From assembly GCF_004379255.2 (NCBI RefSeq), contig NC_056052.1, positions 1,054,001 to 1,118,000 on the forward strand: 64,000 nt of DNA, in the 5' to 3' direction. This stretch comes from Salvia splendens (lineage: Eukaryota; Streptophyta; Magnoliopsida; Lamiales; Lamiaceae). The translations under genes and the position numbers were made by a program. Below are positions 35,693 to 46,627 of this stretch, in pieces (the first letter of the stretch is position 1; every line of letters begins with the position of its first letter). The notes below the pieces were generated by a model that saw only the letters and a list, made by a program, of their open reading frames with translations, did no database searches and had not been told where the DNA came from.

Positions 35693-38600
35693 TTAGTTTT
35701 CAGTTTTAACTTCAACAGAAGGCGGCCCCTCGTCTTTAGCATCATCATCAATGGCTACTTCTGGCTCTTCCTCTACACAGCCATTGTCTTGGTCTTTCCC
35801 ATTGCCAGCAGTGTCCTGCAGCTGAAGCTTCAGTTGTCGAATTTCGTCTTCCTTGTCCTCTAGTTTCTCTTGCATAATTACCACCTGCGATAAATTTCAT
35901 CAATTTACAACACATCATCGAGCATGAATTTTATACGAACGTTTCTATCAAGCAATAAGTAGGAATTTTCATGTGTAGAACTGGAACCTACCAATTCATT
36001 TGATCTGTCGACGTCCCCGGTCACTTTCTCCATTAGTTTGCACAATCCTAAGGAAAACAACACAATGTTAATGCTAGTTAACTGGTTATACCTACAATCA
36101 ATCATAAGATAGTGAATTTATATATTAGGCAGTAACAAGTAAGTGATCTTGCAAAAATAAACCTTCAAGTTGACTCCTGACTTCCACATTTTGAGATTTT
36201 TGTAAAGCAAGTTTCATTGCCAGCTCATGAATCTACCATGAACACAAAGAAGAGTGAAAAACTAGATTATGTTTCTATTAACAATGCTAATTTAATTCAT
36301 ATTCAGAAGTACATATGCCTACCAAATCTTGAATATTAAATAAAAATAAAAATATTAACATACCTTTCCTTCATTAGCTTGATTACCAATCTCCTCGTTC
36401 TCTTCCTGCAGAGTCCTACATTTGGCCATCAACATCTTCCCCATTTTACTTTGTGGGGTGAAACTGACAGCAGCAATATTATCTTGCAACTCTTTAATTT
36501 TCTTGTCCTTCTCTTCCACCAAATTCTGATGTAAGAATCGTTCAGACAAGAAATGTGTTATTGAAATATCATATATACGGAAATACATGTCTACTGTTAG
36601 TATATAGTTGTTGGGAGATTTATTTATTGGAAAGGTTAAGTACATAATTCATATGGTTAAGAAAGTAACTCTAGGTAATTTTGGGGATAAATCAGAAGAA
36701 CCTTTAATCTTGTGAACTCGTCATGGATAGCTGGGTCTAGTAGCAATCTCCTTGCCTGCCAGGTTTATTTTTTAAGATGTCAGAGGTAAATAGAATAGAA
36801 GACAGATGATGCATACTCACAAACTCCCAGAAGTGATCACATCCCTCTTAACAGTTTTGAAAGATTTAATTTGTATCCAAGTAAGAAGCACCTTTTTCTA
36901 GTTTGAAAGATTTTAGGATCATTTGAAAGAAACGCAAGAGAGAGTTTCATGCTACCAAATTTTGCTTTTCGATAAAAGTGATAACCATGCAGCAATATAG
37001 AACAAATGTACGAAATCAACATTTTCCAGTTTACCTGCATTGATGGTGGTTTAAGCTGAGCTCTCAATTCTCTAAGAGCAGACTGTATCAAAGTAAGTAG
37101 TAAAGTTAGAACAGGTGTAGTATGCAACACATAATGAATACATCAGCTGTGTATAAAATGGAAATGTAAACGTAATATAAAAAGCAACTGATTTTGGTAG
37201 ATTTGACAATTTTCTATAAGATCCTAACAATATTTATCAATCCCTGCAATGCAGATAGCCTAATATGATGCACAGCCTCTGTATCCATGTAACGTAAGTT
37301 TTCAGAAAATCTCTTTTGAATTGTATAGATTATCTTAGAGGTAATCATAGCCATCAACATTGGAGAAAGTCTAGATAAAAGGCAAGAAACAACTGAAAAC
37401 TTAGTTTAATGCTTGGAAAGGTTATAAAATGAGATTGATTGGGAGTTCTAACATTATCTACGACATAACCCTGGCATACAACAAAGACCGCTTCCATGAA
37501 GATCTTAGCTGATTGTGTTTACATAACGATCATGTTTAACAGCATTTGACCGGAAACAAGACACATCTCTCAGAAGTCGCACAACCTTATTTATAAAGTT
37601 CACTCATCTTATCCTATAAACTTCTTGGTAGCTATAGTACATTTTACCATGATGAATAACATGTATCCTCTCATCTACACAGATAATGTAAAAATAAGCA
37701 TGTATTTCAGCTAATATAATGTGGCAAAACACAAAATAGATGAACATCTACAGCTGATGATGCACACTCAATAATTTCTCACCTTCAACTCAGCTATCTC
37801 CTGCTCCCTTTTTGCAAATGTCACAATGAATGCAGCTTCTTTTTTCTTTGCTCTCTCAATCTAATAAGAATAGCATAAAGAAGAAACTAAGTAGATAATC
37901 AAGCACAAACTAAGAGTCCAAAATTCAGATCAAGAACATACATGCTCTCTCATAGACTCATCAGAGGATCTCAGAGTCTGGAGGTAGCTGACCACAAATC
38001 TGGGTTCTGACCGAGAAGCAAAAACAAGGTAAGCAAATAACCTATATAATGCTGACAGGATAAAAAATTAACATAATAATTCTAGAAACAGACCAGGAGT
38101 TGCGCCTTGGGGTATGAAAGACTCATTCTGGAACGATGAGCGCCATTGTTGAATCTCAGACTTAGCATCTTCAAGGTTTGTCTGAAGTCCAAGATCATAA
38201 AAAGTGTTACTAGTTAAAACATGTTCACTTTCAGAGAGTAAATTGAGAACAAAGAAAGCAATATCATTATCCTTGCAAAACCTCTCAGCTATCTCCTACA
38301 TATATACCTGGCATCTCGAGAGTTCATCTTGACAGTTCTTAAGACTACAAAGAAAATCCAGGAATATACCAATTAGCCTCAGAAAATCAAGCTATATTAA
38401 ACACTGCCAAACTTGGCAGTTTTTATAATTACACATACTAACCAATGCAGTTTATCGACTCTTATGTAGGAAAAGAAAAATATTCCATTTATCTAATAAG
38501 TAGCAATACCTCTCACGAAGAGACAAAATCATCCCAGTTGCTACTCCAGGAGCAGTTTCCTCCACCTTTAGATTAGCCTTAAGTGCAAACAAAACAAATC

Positions 38601-39151
38601 AGAGCCAAATTTGAATATCTAAAAACCAGATGCTAGCAGTTGTAAGGCACACAACTCAAACAAATTAAAATTAATCAATGCATTATTCTTCTTTCTTCTG
38701 CGTTTATGAGGAAGATAATGAAAGCCTCAAAATCCATATCCTAGCCAGCCAAATTGCACATCTCCAAATATAACAAAAAAAACAAAAACAATAGTGAACA
38801 GCAATAAAGGGCACCTTTTTTGAGCCAAAAATATCGTCTTCGTCATCGTCAAGATCTCCAAAGCTTCTCTTGGTTCCTAACAAACAAAACCAGTTTTTAA
38901 AAAACAGCAATGACATAAATCAACGAGAATTATCGGCATTTTCCGATTAAATTGGTTAGCTCGGAAAACCTGAACGCCTAGCAGCATTTTCCCCAGCAAA
39001 ATCGCCGCCGAAATCATCCTCCTGCAATTCGCAAATGTTAAACAAACACTCATTTTCGTGGAGAGAATATCCAAACAATTAACAGACCGCATCCAAAGGA
39101 AGCGGTGGGCGTTTAGAATATTACATCGTCGATATGGTCACGTGACGACAT
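35693..39151 (-). CDS. FIP37: FIP37/WTAP homologue, m6A methyltransferase complex subunit
   Basis: Plant orthologue of WTAP, a nuclear coiled-coil scaffold of the MTA/MTB mRNA m6A writer complex and originally an FKBP12-interacting protein. Fourteen exons: complement(35693-35884, 35992-36047, 36163-36232, 36364-36525, 36702-36755, 37035-37082, 37783-37860, 37942-38006, 38094-38181, 38308-38344, 38510-38577, 38815-38876, 38970-39021, 39125-39151); 1059 bp, 352 aa. The N-terminal acidic part has RSFGDLDDDEDDIFGS. The long coiled coil includes ARRLLLDPAIHDEFTRLKNL, EEKDKKIKELQDNIAAVSFT and KMLMAKCRTLQEENEEIGNQ, the family's most conserved region. The C-terminus is acidic, as usual. All introns are GT-AG and every exon phase fits. 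The gene is convergent with the G-patch relic, about 200 bp apart. Confidence 0.95.
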
Positions 39152-41822
39152 TGCAATTCGAATGCGAAATTGGGGAAGGAGCTGAAATTTGAAACCCTAG
39201 CTGAGCGCAAATCGAATTGGAGAGGGTGCAGCGGTAAGAATAGTGGGATGCGCAACAGTGGAGCAAAGCCGATCCAGGTTACAATCGTCTGTGGTTGCAA
39301 TAGACTTTATATCTTGCGTCCTACACGTGGCACTCCACTACTGGAAGATGTTGTGCCGATTTAAAGATGAAAAATTATCCTTTCTAAATAAATGAGAAAA
39401 AAAAAACTTAAGAGGTATAGTCGAGTGGCATTGGGACCGTGCATACTTACCTAAACAGTTAGAAGATCGATCACTAGTCACTACCTTTGAGTATGTAACT
39501 GGCTTCAATCCTTAGATTAGTTGTTTCACACTTTAAGATACCTAGAAATCAACACTATGAATAACCATGGAGTCTGCTAATGAATACTCCTTAACCTAAT
39601 AACCAAATTTAAAAAAAAGGTATAGTATGTAATTTGATTCATTAACACTTTACAATATAAAATTTAAATTTTTATTATAAAATGGGTGAAAATTTGCTAG
39701 TGGTGAAATTAGAGCTCTTTAGAGCTCTAGGCCCATGAAGGAATTGAATATTGAAATTTTGTCTTCAGGTATATCTAGAATACAAGAATGCTTTTATTTA
39801 AAATTGATCTTAGTGGTTGACAACGTATTTATAATTTTCTTATCATAAATCACGAAAAAAAGTGGGCGAGACATATAGTGTCAGTGTGCCACATTCAAGA
39901 GTATTAAATAGGCCAAAGGTTTTGGGTCTAACTAACGTGCTGTCTTTAAATTTATATTCATTTGTCCATAAAAAAATAAAGGTGATATTAATATTTTACA
40001 TATAACAACCATCTCAATCAGTATATCTCGATTAATCACAATCTTATTCGTTTAACACATAGGACCAAATCACAACATAGTTGATAAGACATTTTCCCTC
40101 CAAGTTCCAGTGATAGTAAACAGAACTCGTTAGGTCTGAATTCTCCTCCATGCAACTCAATAAACGAACTTCATAACATAGGCATGTCAACATGGCTCCT
40201 TCTTCATTTAATTCAACCTCAACCATCCATGCTAGGTCATAAGTTTTCAAATTTGTGCTCTGGAGGCAAGTATGACTTCCAAATATGTCCCATTTTGGAA
40301 TCATTTAAAATGAATTTTTTTATGATACTTATGAACCTATTGTGGAATGAGTCGAGCCCACCTAATGGAAGAAATGCATGCTCAAGTGTAGGTGAGAGAA
40401 ATAGAGCATATCTACAATTCTAGTCTAGCCTTGAAGGATTTACCCATATCTAAGAAAGTGATTAAAATGTTGGCAAGGCAAAGATGGTGGTATGACATCT
40501 ATGTAGGTATAACCTATCTACAAATATAAAAATCTTGATAGCATCTACTTTCCTGTGCCCAATTTTGTGTGCTTGGGCACTGGAGTTTTCTTATAGTTTC
40601 TTTGATATATATTAAAGAATTTGCACTTTTTGTTTGGTGAGATGCTGTGGATGAAGAAGACAACAAACCTTTTCTCCATGCCCTCCAAAAAGTTGAAGAA
40701 ACTATGCTACCAACATAGTTGAATTAATTGGTCCAACATTTCAGCTTCTTTATTAAAAGAGTTGTATATGAGACAAAAAAAGTTGTATCTTAAGTTCTTG
40801 ATTATATAAAACGTCTTGTTAATATACTAATATTAATGAAATAGAATATAGATTGATGTTTGATTGCTAAGATTAATAATTGCCCAAATCAAATTGATCT
40901 AAAATTAGGGGCGAATCTAGGAAATTTTATTAGAGGGAGCATCCACTTTTTTTTGTACTGCAAATTATAGTGGGCAATTAGACAATTAGTGTCATGTTTA
41001 TACACTAATTCTTTGTTTTTTCAAATTATAATATTGAATCGAAAGTTCGAAACTATACCTCCTTGATTGGCTCGACTGCTATAATTACAACCCCACAATA
41101 TCAAAATAGTTATATATACATAGAGATTGAGAGAGATGTTGTTCTCATGTTTGATAGCGAACATCGTTAAAAAAAGTAATCCATAATTATATTAATTTTA
41201 GTCTTTAAAAACTATTATTGATATTATTATTTTTATAATTAATCAAACTTTCATTTTATGTGTTAGTACATCAAATACAATTCTTAAAATATCATAATAA
41301 AATTAAATATATAAAATAAATTAAACAAGAATGATATTTATGGATTCGAATGATACATAGATAAAAATTTGTAATTTGCCATATTCATCTATGAAATATA
41401 GTTTTTTTCGTCCACCAAAATAAATCTCTATCTATGTTTAGGATATTTATTTTTCTATATTTTACTCCATTGTCAATAATCTAATTGTTTTTTTTATCTC
41501 TTTTACATTATTAATTTTTCTATTAAAACTTGTATTATCCACTAAAATTGTTGAATAAATGTACTAGTATAATCAAATATAGTGGTATAATATTTCTGTA
41601 TATGAATAAAGAGTTCTGTATAAGTGGATATTGGGTATGTATGTTTGTAGATGTCGCCCCACGAGTGACACATAGCACGTGAAGGTAGCACTCATTAATA
41701 TCATTATATTATTTCCACCTTTATTATTGTGTCACCGTTAAGATTGTATTGCTCCAGCCATCATATAGTCTTTCCTCTTTTTCTCACACAACCACATATA
41801 TTGATTGATATATACGTGTACA
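39152..41822. other. Spacer between FIP37 and the LTR retrotransposon
   Basis: No gene supported. Near 39412-39480 (TATAGTCGAGTGG, later GATCGATC) there is a weak resemblance to a tRNA-derived SINE with box A/B, too degraded to call. The stretch 40044-40640 has more balanced base composition and could be an old gene or transposon remnant, but I recognise no motif on either strand. Confidence 0.4.
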
Positions 41823-42423
41823 TGATGGTTTGGCGAATTTTTGATGGTGATGAATGCAGGAAAATGCAGATCACGACACAGAGATTTACGTGGTTCGATT
41901 TACTGAGGTAAATCTACGTCCACGGGAAGAAAAGAGGGCAGAGTTGTATTGCTTGATCTGTTTTCTACAGCTTACAATACAAACTTGCTATATGATCTTT
42001 TATGTCTAGAGAGCTTCTTTAGAACTTAACCTTCTTTATCTGATCTGAGTTCTATTTATACCTTGAACTAAGATCGTGGCTTGCATCACCACTAATGATG
42101 GTTGTGGATGTCGTGGAGGTCATGGAGATCCTGCATGGGTCCACTATCTTGCATGAGATCCTGCATGAGTCCACTATCTCTGTACTTGGTCCACTATCCT
42201 GCATGAGTTGACTATCTTCCAGTTCGGTCGAATACTGAGACCGAACTGCTGAACTATTGCCGAGCAGCTTTAGCCGATCTGAGAGTAGAGCTTGACTGGT
42301 CGGCTTTTACCGAGCTGTAGGCTAGGGCCGAACTCTTTGGTAATGCCGAACTGATACTCTTCCTTGGGCTTTGGGCTGATGGGCCGTCACTGCTGTTGGG
42401 CTTGTTTAGTCTGTACCCCATCA
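41823..42423 (-). repeat. 3' LTR of the Tat element
   Basis: About 600 bp, starting TGATG and ending CATCA at the window-orientation edges. It matches 52047-52651 almost base for base from about 41896 on, with only a few substitutions (for example GCTGATGGGCC versus GCTGATGAGCC). The outermost 75 bp are clearly diverged. Confidence 0.95.
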
Positions 42424-42436
42424 CTACCCCCCCCCG
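42424..42436 (-). other. Polypurine tract of the Tat element
   Basis: On the minus strand a run of nine G (C 42427-42435 on plus) followed by TAG directly precedes the 3' LTR. This is where plus-strand DNA synthesis is expected to be primed. Confidence 0.7.
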
Positions 42437-42763
42437 AAAGACGAAGTGAATCACTTCGGCGAAGCGAGTCACTTCGGCATTCTGGATAAAGGTACGGGGG
42501 AGGCTGACGTCAGGGGACGTGCCTTGCGCGTGACTGCATTAAATGCGACAGTAAAATCCGGCCGTTGAATCCTAAAAAGGTGGGATTCGAAACGGTGCGA
42601 TGATTTTGAAATCTTCTCCGAATCTGATAAATACGTCCTTTCTTCATCAGTTGAACACTTTTGCTATAGCTTCTTCTGCACTCTATCTCCTTTGCGTAAA
42701 AATTTCCTTCCGCTTTCAAGAATTTCTTCAGAATTTCTTCAGATTTTGCAAAGAGTAAGAACC

Positions 42764-44626
42764 ATGTCTTCTTCTTCTTCTTCCGAGTTAGGTAGCGGTA
42801 GGAAAGGGGGCAAGGGGTCTTCTAGCCGGAAAGAGTCCGGGGAGAAGACTGTAGAATACTTTCACAGCGTCTTGAGTAAGGACACCGTGATATCTCTACA
42901 CGAAAAATATCTTCTTCCCGGGGGGAAGGCGGTGGTTCCCGACGATGATCATAGGGCTAACGACCCGCCGGAGGGTTATGCCACCGTTTACGAGGCCTGC
43001 TTAGAATGCGGGCTTCGTTTCCCTCTTCCCCCACCTTTTGTAGAGCTTCTTGATTTTTTTCAACTCCCTTTAGGTTAGGTGACTCCGAATTCTTGGAGGC
43101 ACTTGTCGGCTTTTGCTGCCGAACTCCGTAGGCTAGATAAGGATCTGTCTCTGCGGGCAATCCTTAATTTTTTCCAGTTTAAAAGGAAGGGATCTTGGTT
43201 TTACTTGATCCCCTTACAGCCTTTTAGGGCCTTCTGCAAAACCAAGTGGCCGAAATGGCAAAACCGTTTCTTTTTTTATAATAGGACTTCGGCTCCGGGC
43301 TTTCCTTGGAGAGGGCCGAAGTCCGTGATTCCCCATCCTCGGTTAGAACCGTTGGCCGAGCTCGAGGGCGAGCTCAATAAGATTCCTATGATTAGGAAAC
43401 AGTACTCGGAAACTGAGCTCGTCAAGGGCGACCTCGTGTTCAATATCTCGTCTTCGGACGAAGAAACTGAGGGTGAGGATTTCTTTTTTATGCTTTACTG
43501 CTTTAGCGGCGAAAACTAACCTTGCTTTCTTGCTTTTTGGCAGTGTACATGCTGAATAAGATTAGCCGCAAATCCTCCGAGCTTAAGGAGCCGGAGAAAG
43601 AGAAGGCTACCAGCTCGGCGCCTGATGCCGAGAAGAATCCGAAGAGGCAAAAGACCTCTTCGGATCCAAAGAAGCCGGAGTCGACTTCGGCAAGTAGGAA
43701 GGGGAAGACCCAGAAACCCCCGAGAGCGCCAGAGAAAGACGTGGTCTTGGCGCCTCCTTCGGAACATATCTGTGAGCCCTTTTTATGGCCCACGGACTTC
43801 GCCGAGGTGAATTCTCTTCTTGATTTTCTGGCCTTGCTTTTTTCCTGTATTTTTTGTGGCCCCTCTGTTGACTTTTTGTTTTTTCCATTTTCAGAGGAAC
43901 GATATGCTCTCCAAGCTCGTCGCCGTCGAACTCTCCAAAGCGTCCAATGACTATGCTGAGATGCAGAGGAAGTTGGCGGCTGCTTGTCATCGGGCCGAAC
44001 AGGCTGAGGCTAACTTTGAGAAGGCCAGAGCTGCTAGGATTTCGGCCCAGGATGAAGCTCAGTTTGCCAAAAACCAGCTCGTCATCCAGCGAGAGCAGAC
44101 GAAACGGAGGGATGCTGCTGCCGTGGTTGCCCAAGGGGAGGTTCTCCGTGCTTTCGCGGAGAAACTCTTTCTGAGCAACCAATTTTCAGCCTTTGTCGGT
44201 GATCTGCTGAAACTGATGACCGATAAAGCCGAGCAGGGTCCCGAAGTCATCCTGCCGCTGTACGGCCGAGAGATAGCAGCTCGGCTTCAGAGTCTGCCGG
44301 TGCTTGAGGAGCTTGCTTCGTCCTCGGTCCTGCTTTCTGCAGACCAAGTTCGTAGTTGCCGAGCTGACCGCGATGAGAACATGGAGGCTATCTTTGCCTC
44401 CATAGGGTCAGTTTCACCCGCTCCAATTTTCCATGGAGAGGGTGAGACCGAGCAGCATGAGCGGCAGACCGGCGATGAGCAGGCCGAGCAGGAGGCGCAG
44501 CAGATCGGCTACGGTGGCGCCGAGCAGGCTGGGGAGAGCAGGGAGGCCGAGGCTGAAGCTGAAGCAGACAAGGAGAAGGAAGCTGAACCTCACCGAGAAG
44601 GCGGAGACGAAGCTAGCGGAGTATGA
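42764..44626 (+). pseudogene. Antisense gene of the Tat element, putative gypsy-type transposon domain
   Basis: Lies opposite to gag-pol, between pol and the 3' LTR, as in Tat-lineage elements. Likely exons are 42764-43472, 43544-43806 and 43895-44626, joined by good GT-AG sites. Exon 1 matches the plant 'putative gypsy type transposon' domain (HEKYLLPGGKAVVPDDD, ECGLRFPLPPPFVELLDFF, TPNSWRHLSAF). It has an in-frame TAG at 43076-43078 between FQLPLG and VTPNSW, where relatives keep reading (commonly Gln, inferred as CAG to TAG). Exon 2 is a Lys/Pro-rich linker. Exon 3 is an Ala/Glu-rich coiled coil with a Glu/Gln-rich end. The function of these antisense genes is not established. Confidence 0.75.
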
Positions 44627-44839
44627 TTTCATCTTCCTTCTCTTAGTTTAGTTTCTTCCTTCTTGTAAAACGGCCTTGAAGCCCTTGTGTAGAAAAAAAT
44701 TTTTCTTATGAATGAAAAAATTCTTCTTTCTGCTCTTGTGTCTTCGTATAGCCTTTCGTACTCGCCTTTATTCCTGTTGTATTTTACTATCTGCTCGGTA
44801 CAGCTGCCGAACTAATATAGCTGCTTTGTACTCAAGGAG

Positions 44840-45628
44840 ATGGAGATACTTCACTGGAAACGGCTGTACTCTTCGGCTTTAGACGAAGCTGAGAAAAGAG
44901 CTATAGCCGATCAGACGAAGAATGACGAGCTTCTGGCTCGTTTAGTGAAGCTGGAGGCCGATAATAAGGACTTAGAGTCCGATAAGAAGGATCTGGAGGC
45001 CGAGCTGAATACGACCATTGCTGAGAGGACTGCGTACGAGGATTACATCCGTGTGCGCGGGGGAGTGACCATATCAGATGTTCAGAGTCGAGTTGACGAA
45101 CTGTGGGAGGAATATCATGTACTCCGGAGGAACAATGCGCTGGAGAGCTCGGCTTGCCAACAAGTTGTGAAATCATTACGGCGCTGGGCTTCTCGGTACG
45201 ACATCATTCTTTCCCGGCGTCCCTCAATCGAGAGATTCCTTAGGCATTTCCCGCCAACAGATGCTCGCACTCCAGATCAAGCCTCTGGTTCCCTTGTTCA
45301 AAATCCTACTCCAAGTCAACAACGAACTCCGGAACAGCCGGAAACGTCAAGACGAGAACGGGCTCAGGAGCAACCGGAATCGTCAAGACAGGGACGGACT
45401 GAAATTCGCCGAGGAGTTGTGACTATGAGCGAGCAAGATCAGCAGATGCTTATTGCAGAGACTCTTCATCGCCGAGGGGTTAGAGCTTCTGGGGCTCGCG
45501 GAAGAGGTGTTGGGTCGAGGATAGCATCTCGTCGACCTGCTTATTCTTCATCTGCTCGGAACAACCGAACTCGGCTTCCAGAGGATTTTGCAGATAGGTG
45601 GCTTAACTTCAGCAACCCTGGACAGTAG
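44840..45628 (+). CDS. Second antisense ORF of the Tat element, coiled coil
   Basis: A 262-aa frame starting MEILHWKRLYSSALDEAEKR. It has a strong coiled coil over roughly residues 15-75 (KLEADNKDLESDKKDLEAEL), then a conserved-looking middle (SRVDELWEEYHVLRRNN) and a Pro/Gln/Arg-rich tail ending FADRWLNFSNPGQ. It may be the 3' exon of the upstream antisense gene or a separate ORF; I saw no decisive splice evidence. Typical of the C-terminal part of gypsy-type transposon proteins. Confidence 0.6.
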   Translation: MEILHWKRLYSSALDEAEKRAIADQTKNDELLARLVKLEADNKDLESDKKDLEAELNTTIAERTAYEDYIRVRGGVTISDVQSRVDELWEEYHVLRRNNALESSACQQVVKSLRRWASRYDIILSRRPSIERFLRHFPPTDARTPDQASGSLVQNPTPSQQRTPEQPETSRRERAQEQPESSRQGRTEIRRGVVTMSEQDQQMLIAETLHRRGVRASGARGRGVGSRIASRRPAYSSSARNNRTRLPEDFADRWLNFSNPGQ

Positions 45629-45749
45629 AATAGTCCTTTGTAATGGCGTAATGCCTTCTCGTAGGGGAGCTGAATTGTCTGCCGAACGAGATTTAATAAA
45701 TGAAATTTTTTCCTTTCGCTTTTATCACTGCTTACTTACAGCTCTGCGA

Positions 45750-46380
45750 AACAATTTCATCGTGCTCGTCATCGGTCTTATGAAGTGAGCTTCTTTGATC
45801 GGACTCGTATTTGGACTTTGAAGTAAGCTTCTTTGACCGGACTCGTCTTTGATCTTATGAAGGAAACTTCTTTGACCGGACTTGGTTTGTGTTCTAATTT
45901 GGCGATTTTTGTCGCCGGGATCGAACTTTCCCTTGTCCTAATTCGGCGAGTTTTATCGCGTGGATCGGACTTTCCCAGTTAACCGAAGTGGTCTTATGCA
46001 GTAAACCTCTTTGACTAGACATGGTCGTCCTCGGTCTTATGAGGTAAACTTCTTTGACCGAACTTGGTCGTCCTAATTCGGCGAGGTTTATCGCGTGGAT
46101 CGGACTTTCCCTTATTGCAGTTCGTTTCAGACGAAGTGCTTATTTCTTAAGCCGAATTGTGGTCTTGTATCTTCCTGAGAAGCTTGGACTCACAATCGTT
46201 GGCTTATTGCAGTTCGTTTCAGACGAAGTGCTTGTTAAGCTGAATTGTGGTCTTGTATCCTCCTTGGAAGCTTGGACTCACAGTCGTTGGCTTGTTGCAG
46301 TTCGTTTCAGACGGACTGCTTGTTAAGCTGAATTGTGGTCTTGTATCCTCCTTAGAAGCTTGGACTCACAATAGTCTTTA
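45750..46380. repeat. Tandem repeats between the antisense ORFs and pol of the Tat element
   Basis: The first part (45750-46110) has several degenerate units with CTTCTTTGACCGGACT and GGCGAGTTTTATCGCGTGGA. The second part is three direct copies of about 86-92 bp (46111-46202, 46203-46288, 46289-46373) starting with TTATTGCAGTTCGTTTCAGA or a close variant. Tandem repeats before the 3' LTR are common in Tat elements. Confidence 0.85.
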
Positions 46381-46627
46381 ATAATCGATCTAAAAAGGGG
46401 ATCAGTCTTTAAAGAACGATATACCTTGGTACCATTTGTAAGAGACGACAAGCACATAGAGACAAAACACATAGAGAAAAAATGAAAAAGATGAAAGAAA
46501 AAAAACTTTAAACTTTTTTTTTTTAAAAAAACGACAAGTAAAAGGTACAAGTAAGAAACAAACAAATAAAAACATATACCCCTATGACCGAACTAGACAC
46601 GAGACGGACTGACCGGACTTTTGTCTC

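Noticed and set aside
40044..40423. Frames of about 80 aa in a less AT-rich stretch
   Set aside because: No recognisable domain, stops in all phases nearby and no gene structure; possibly an old remnant but not supportable.
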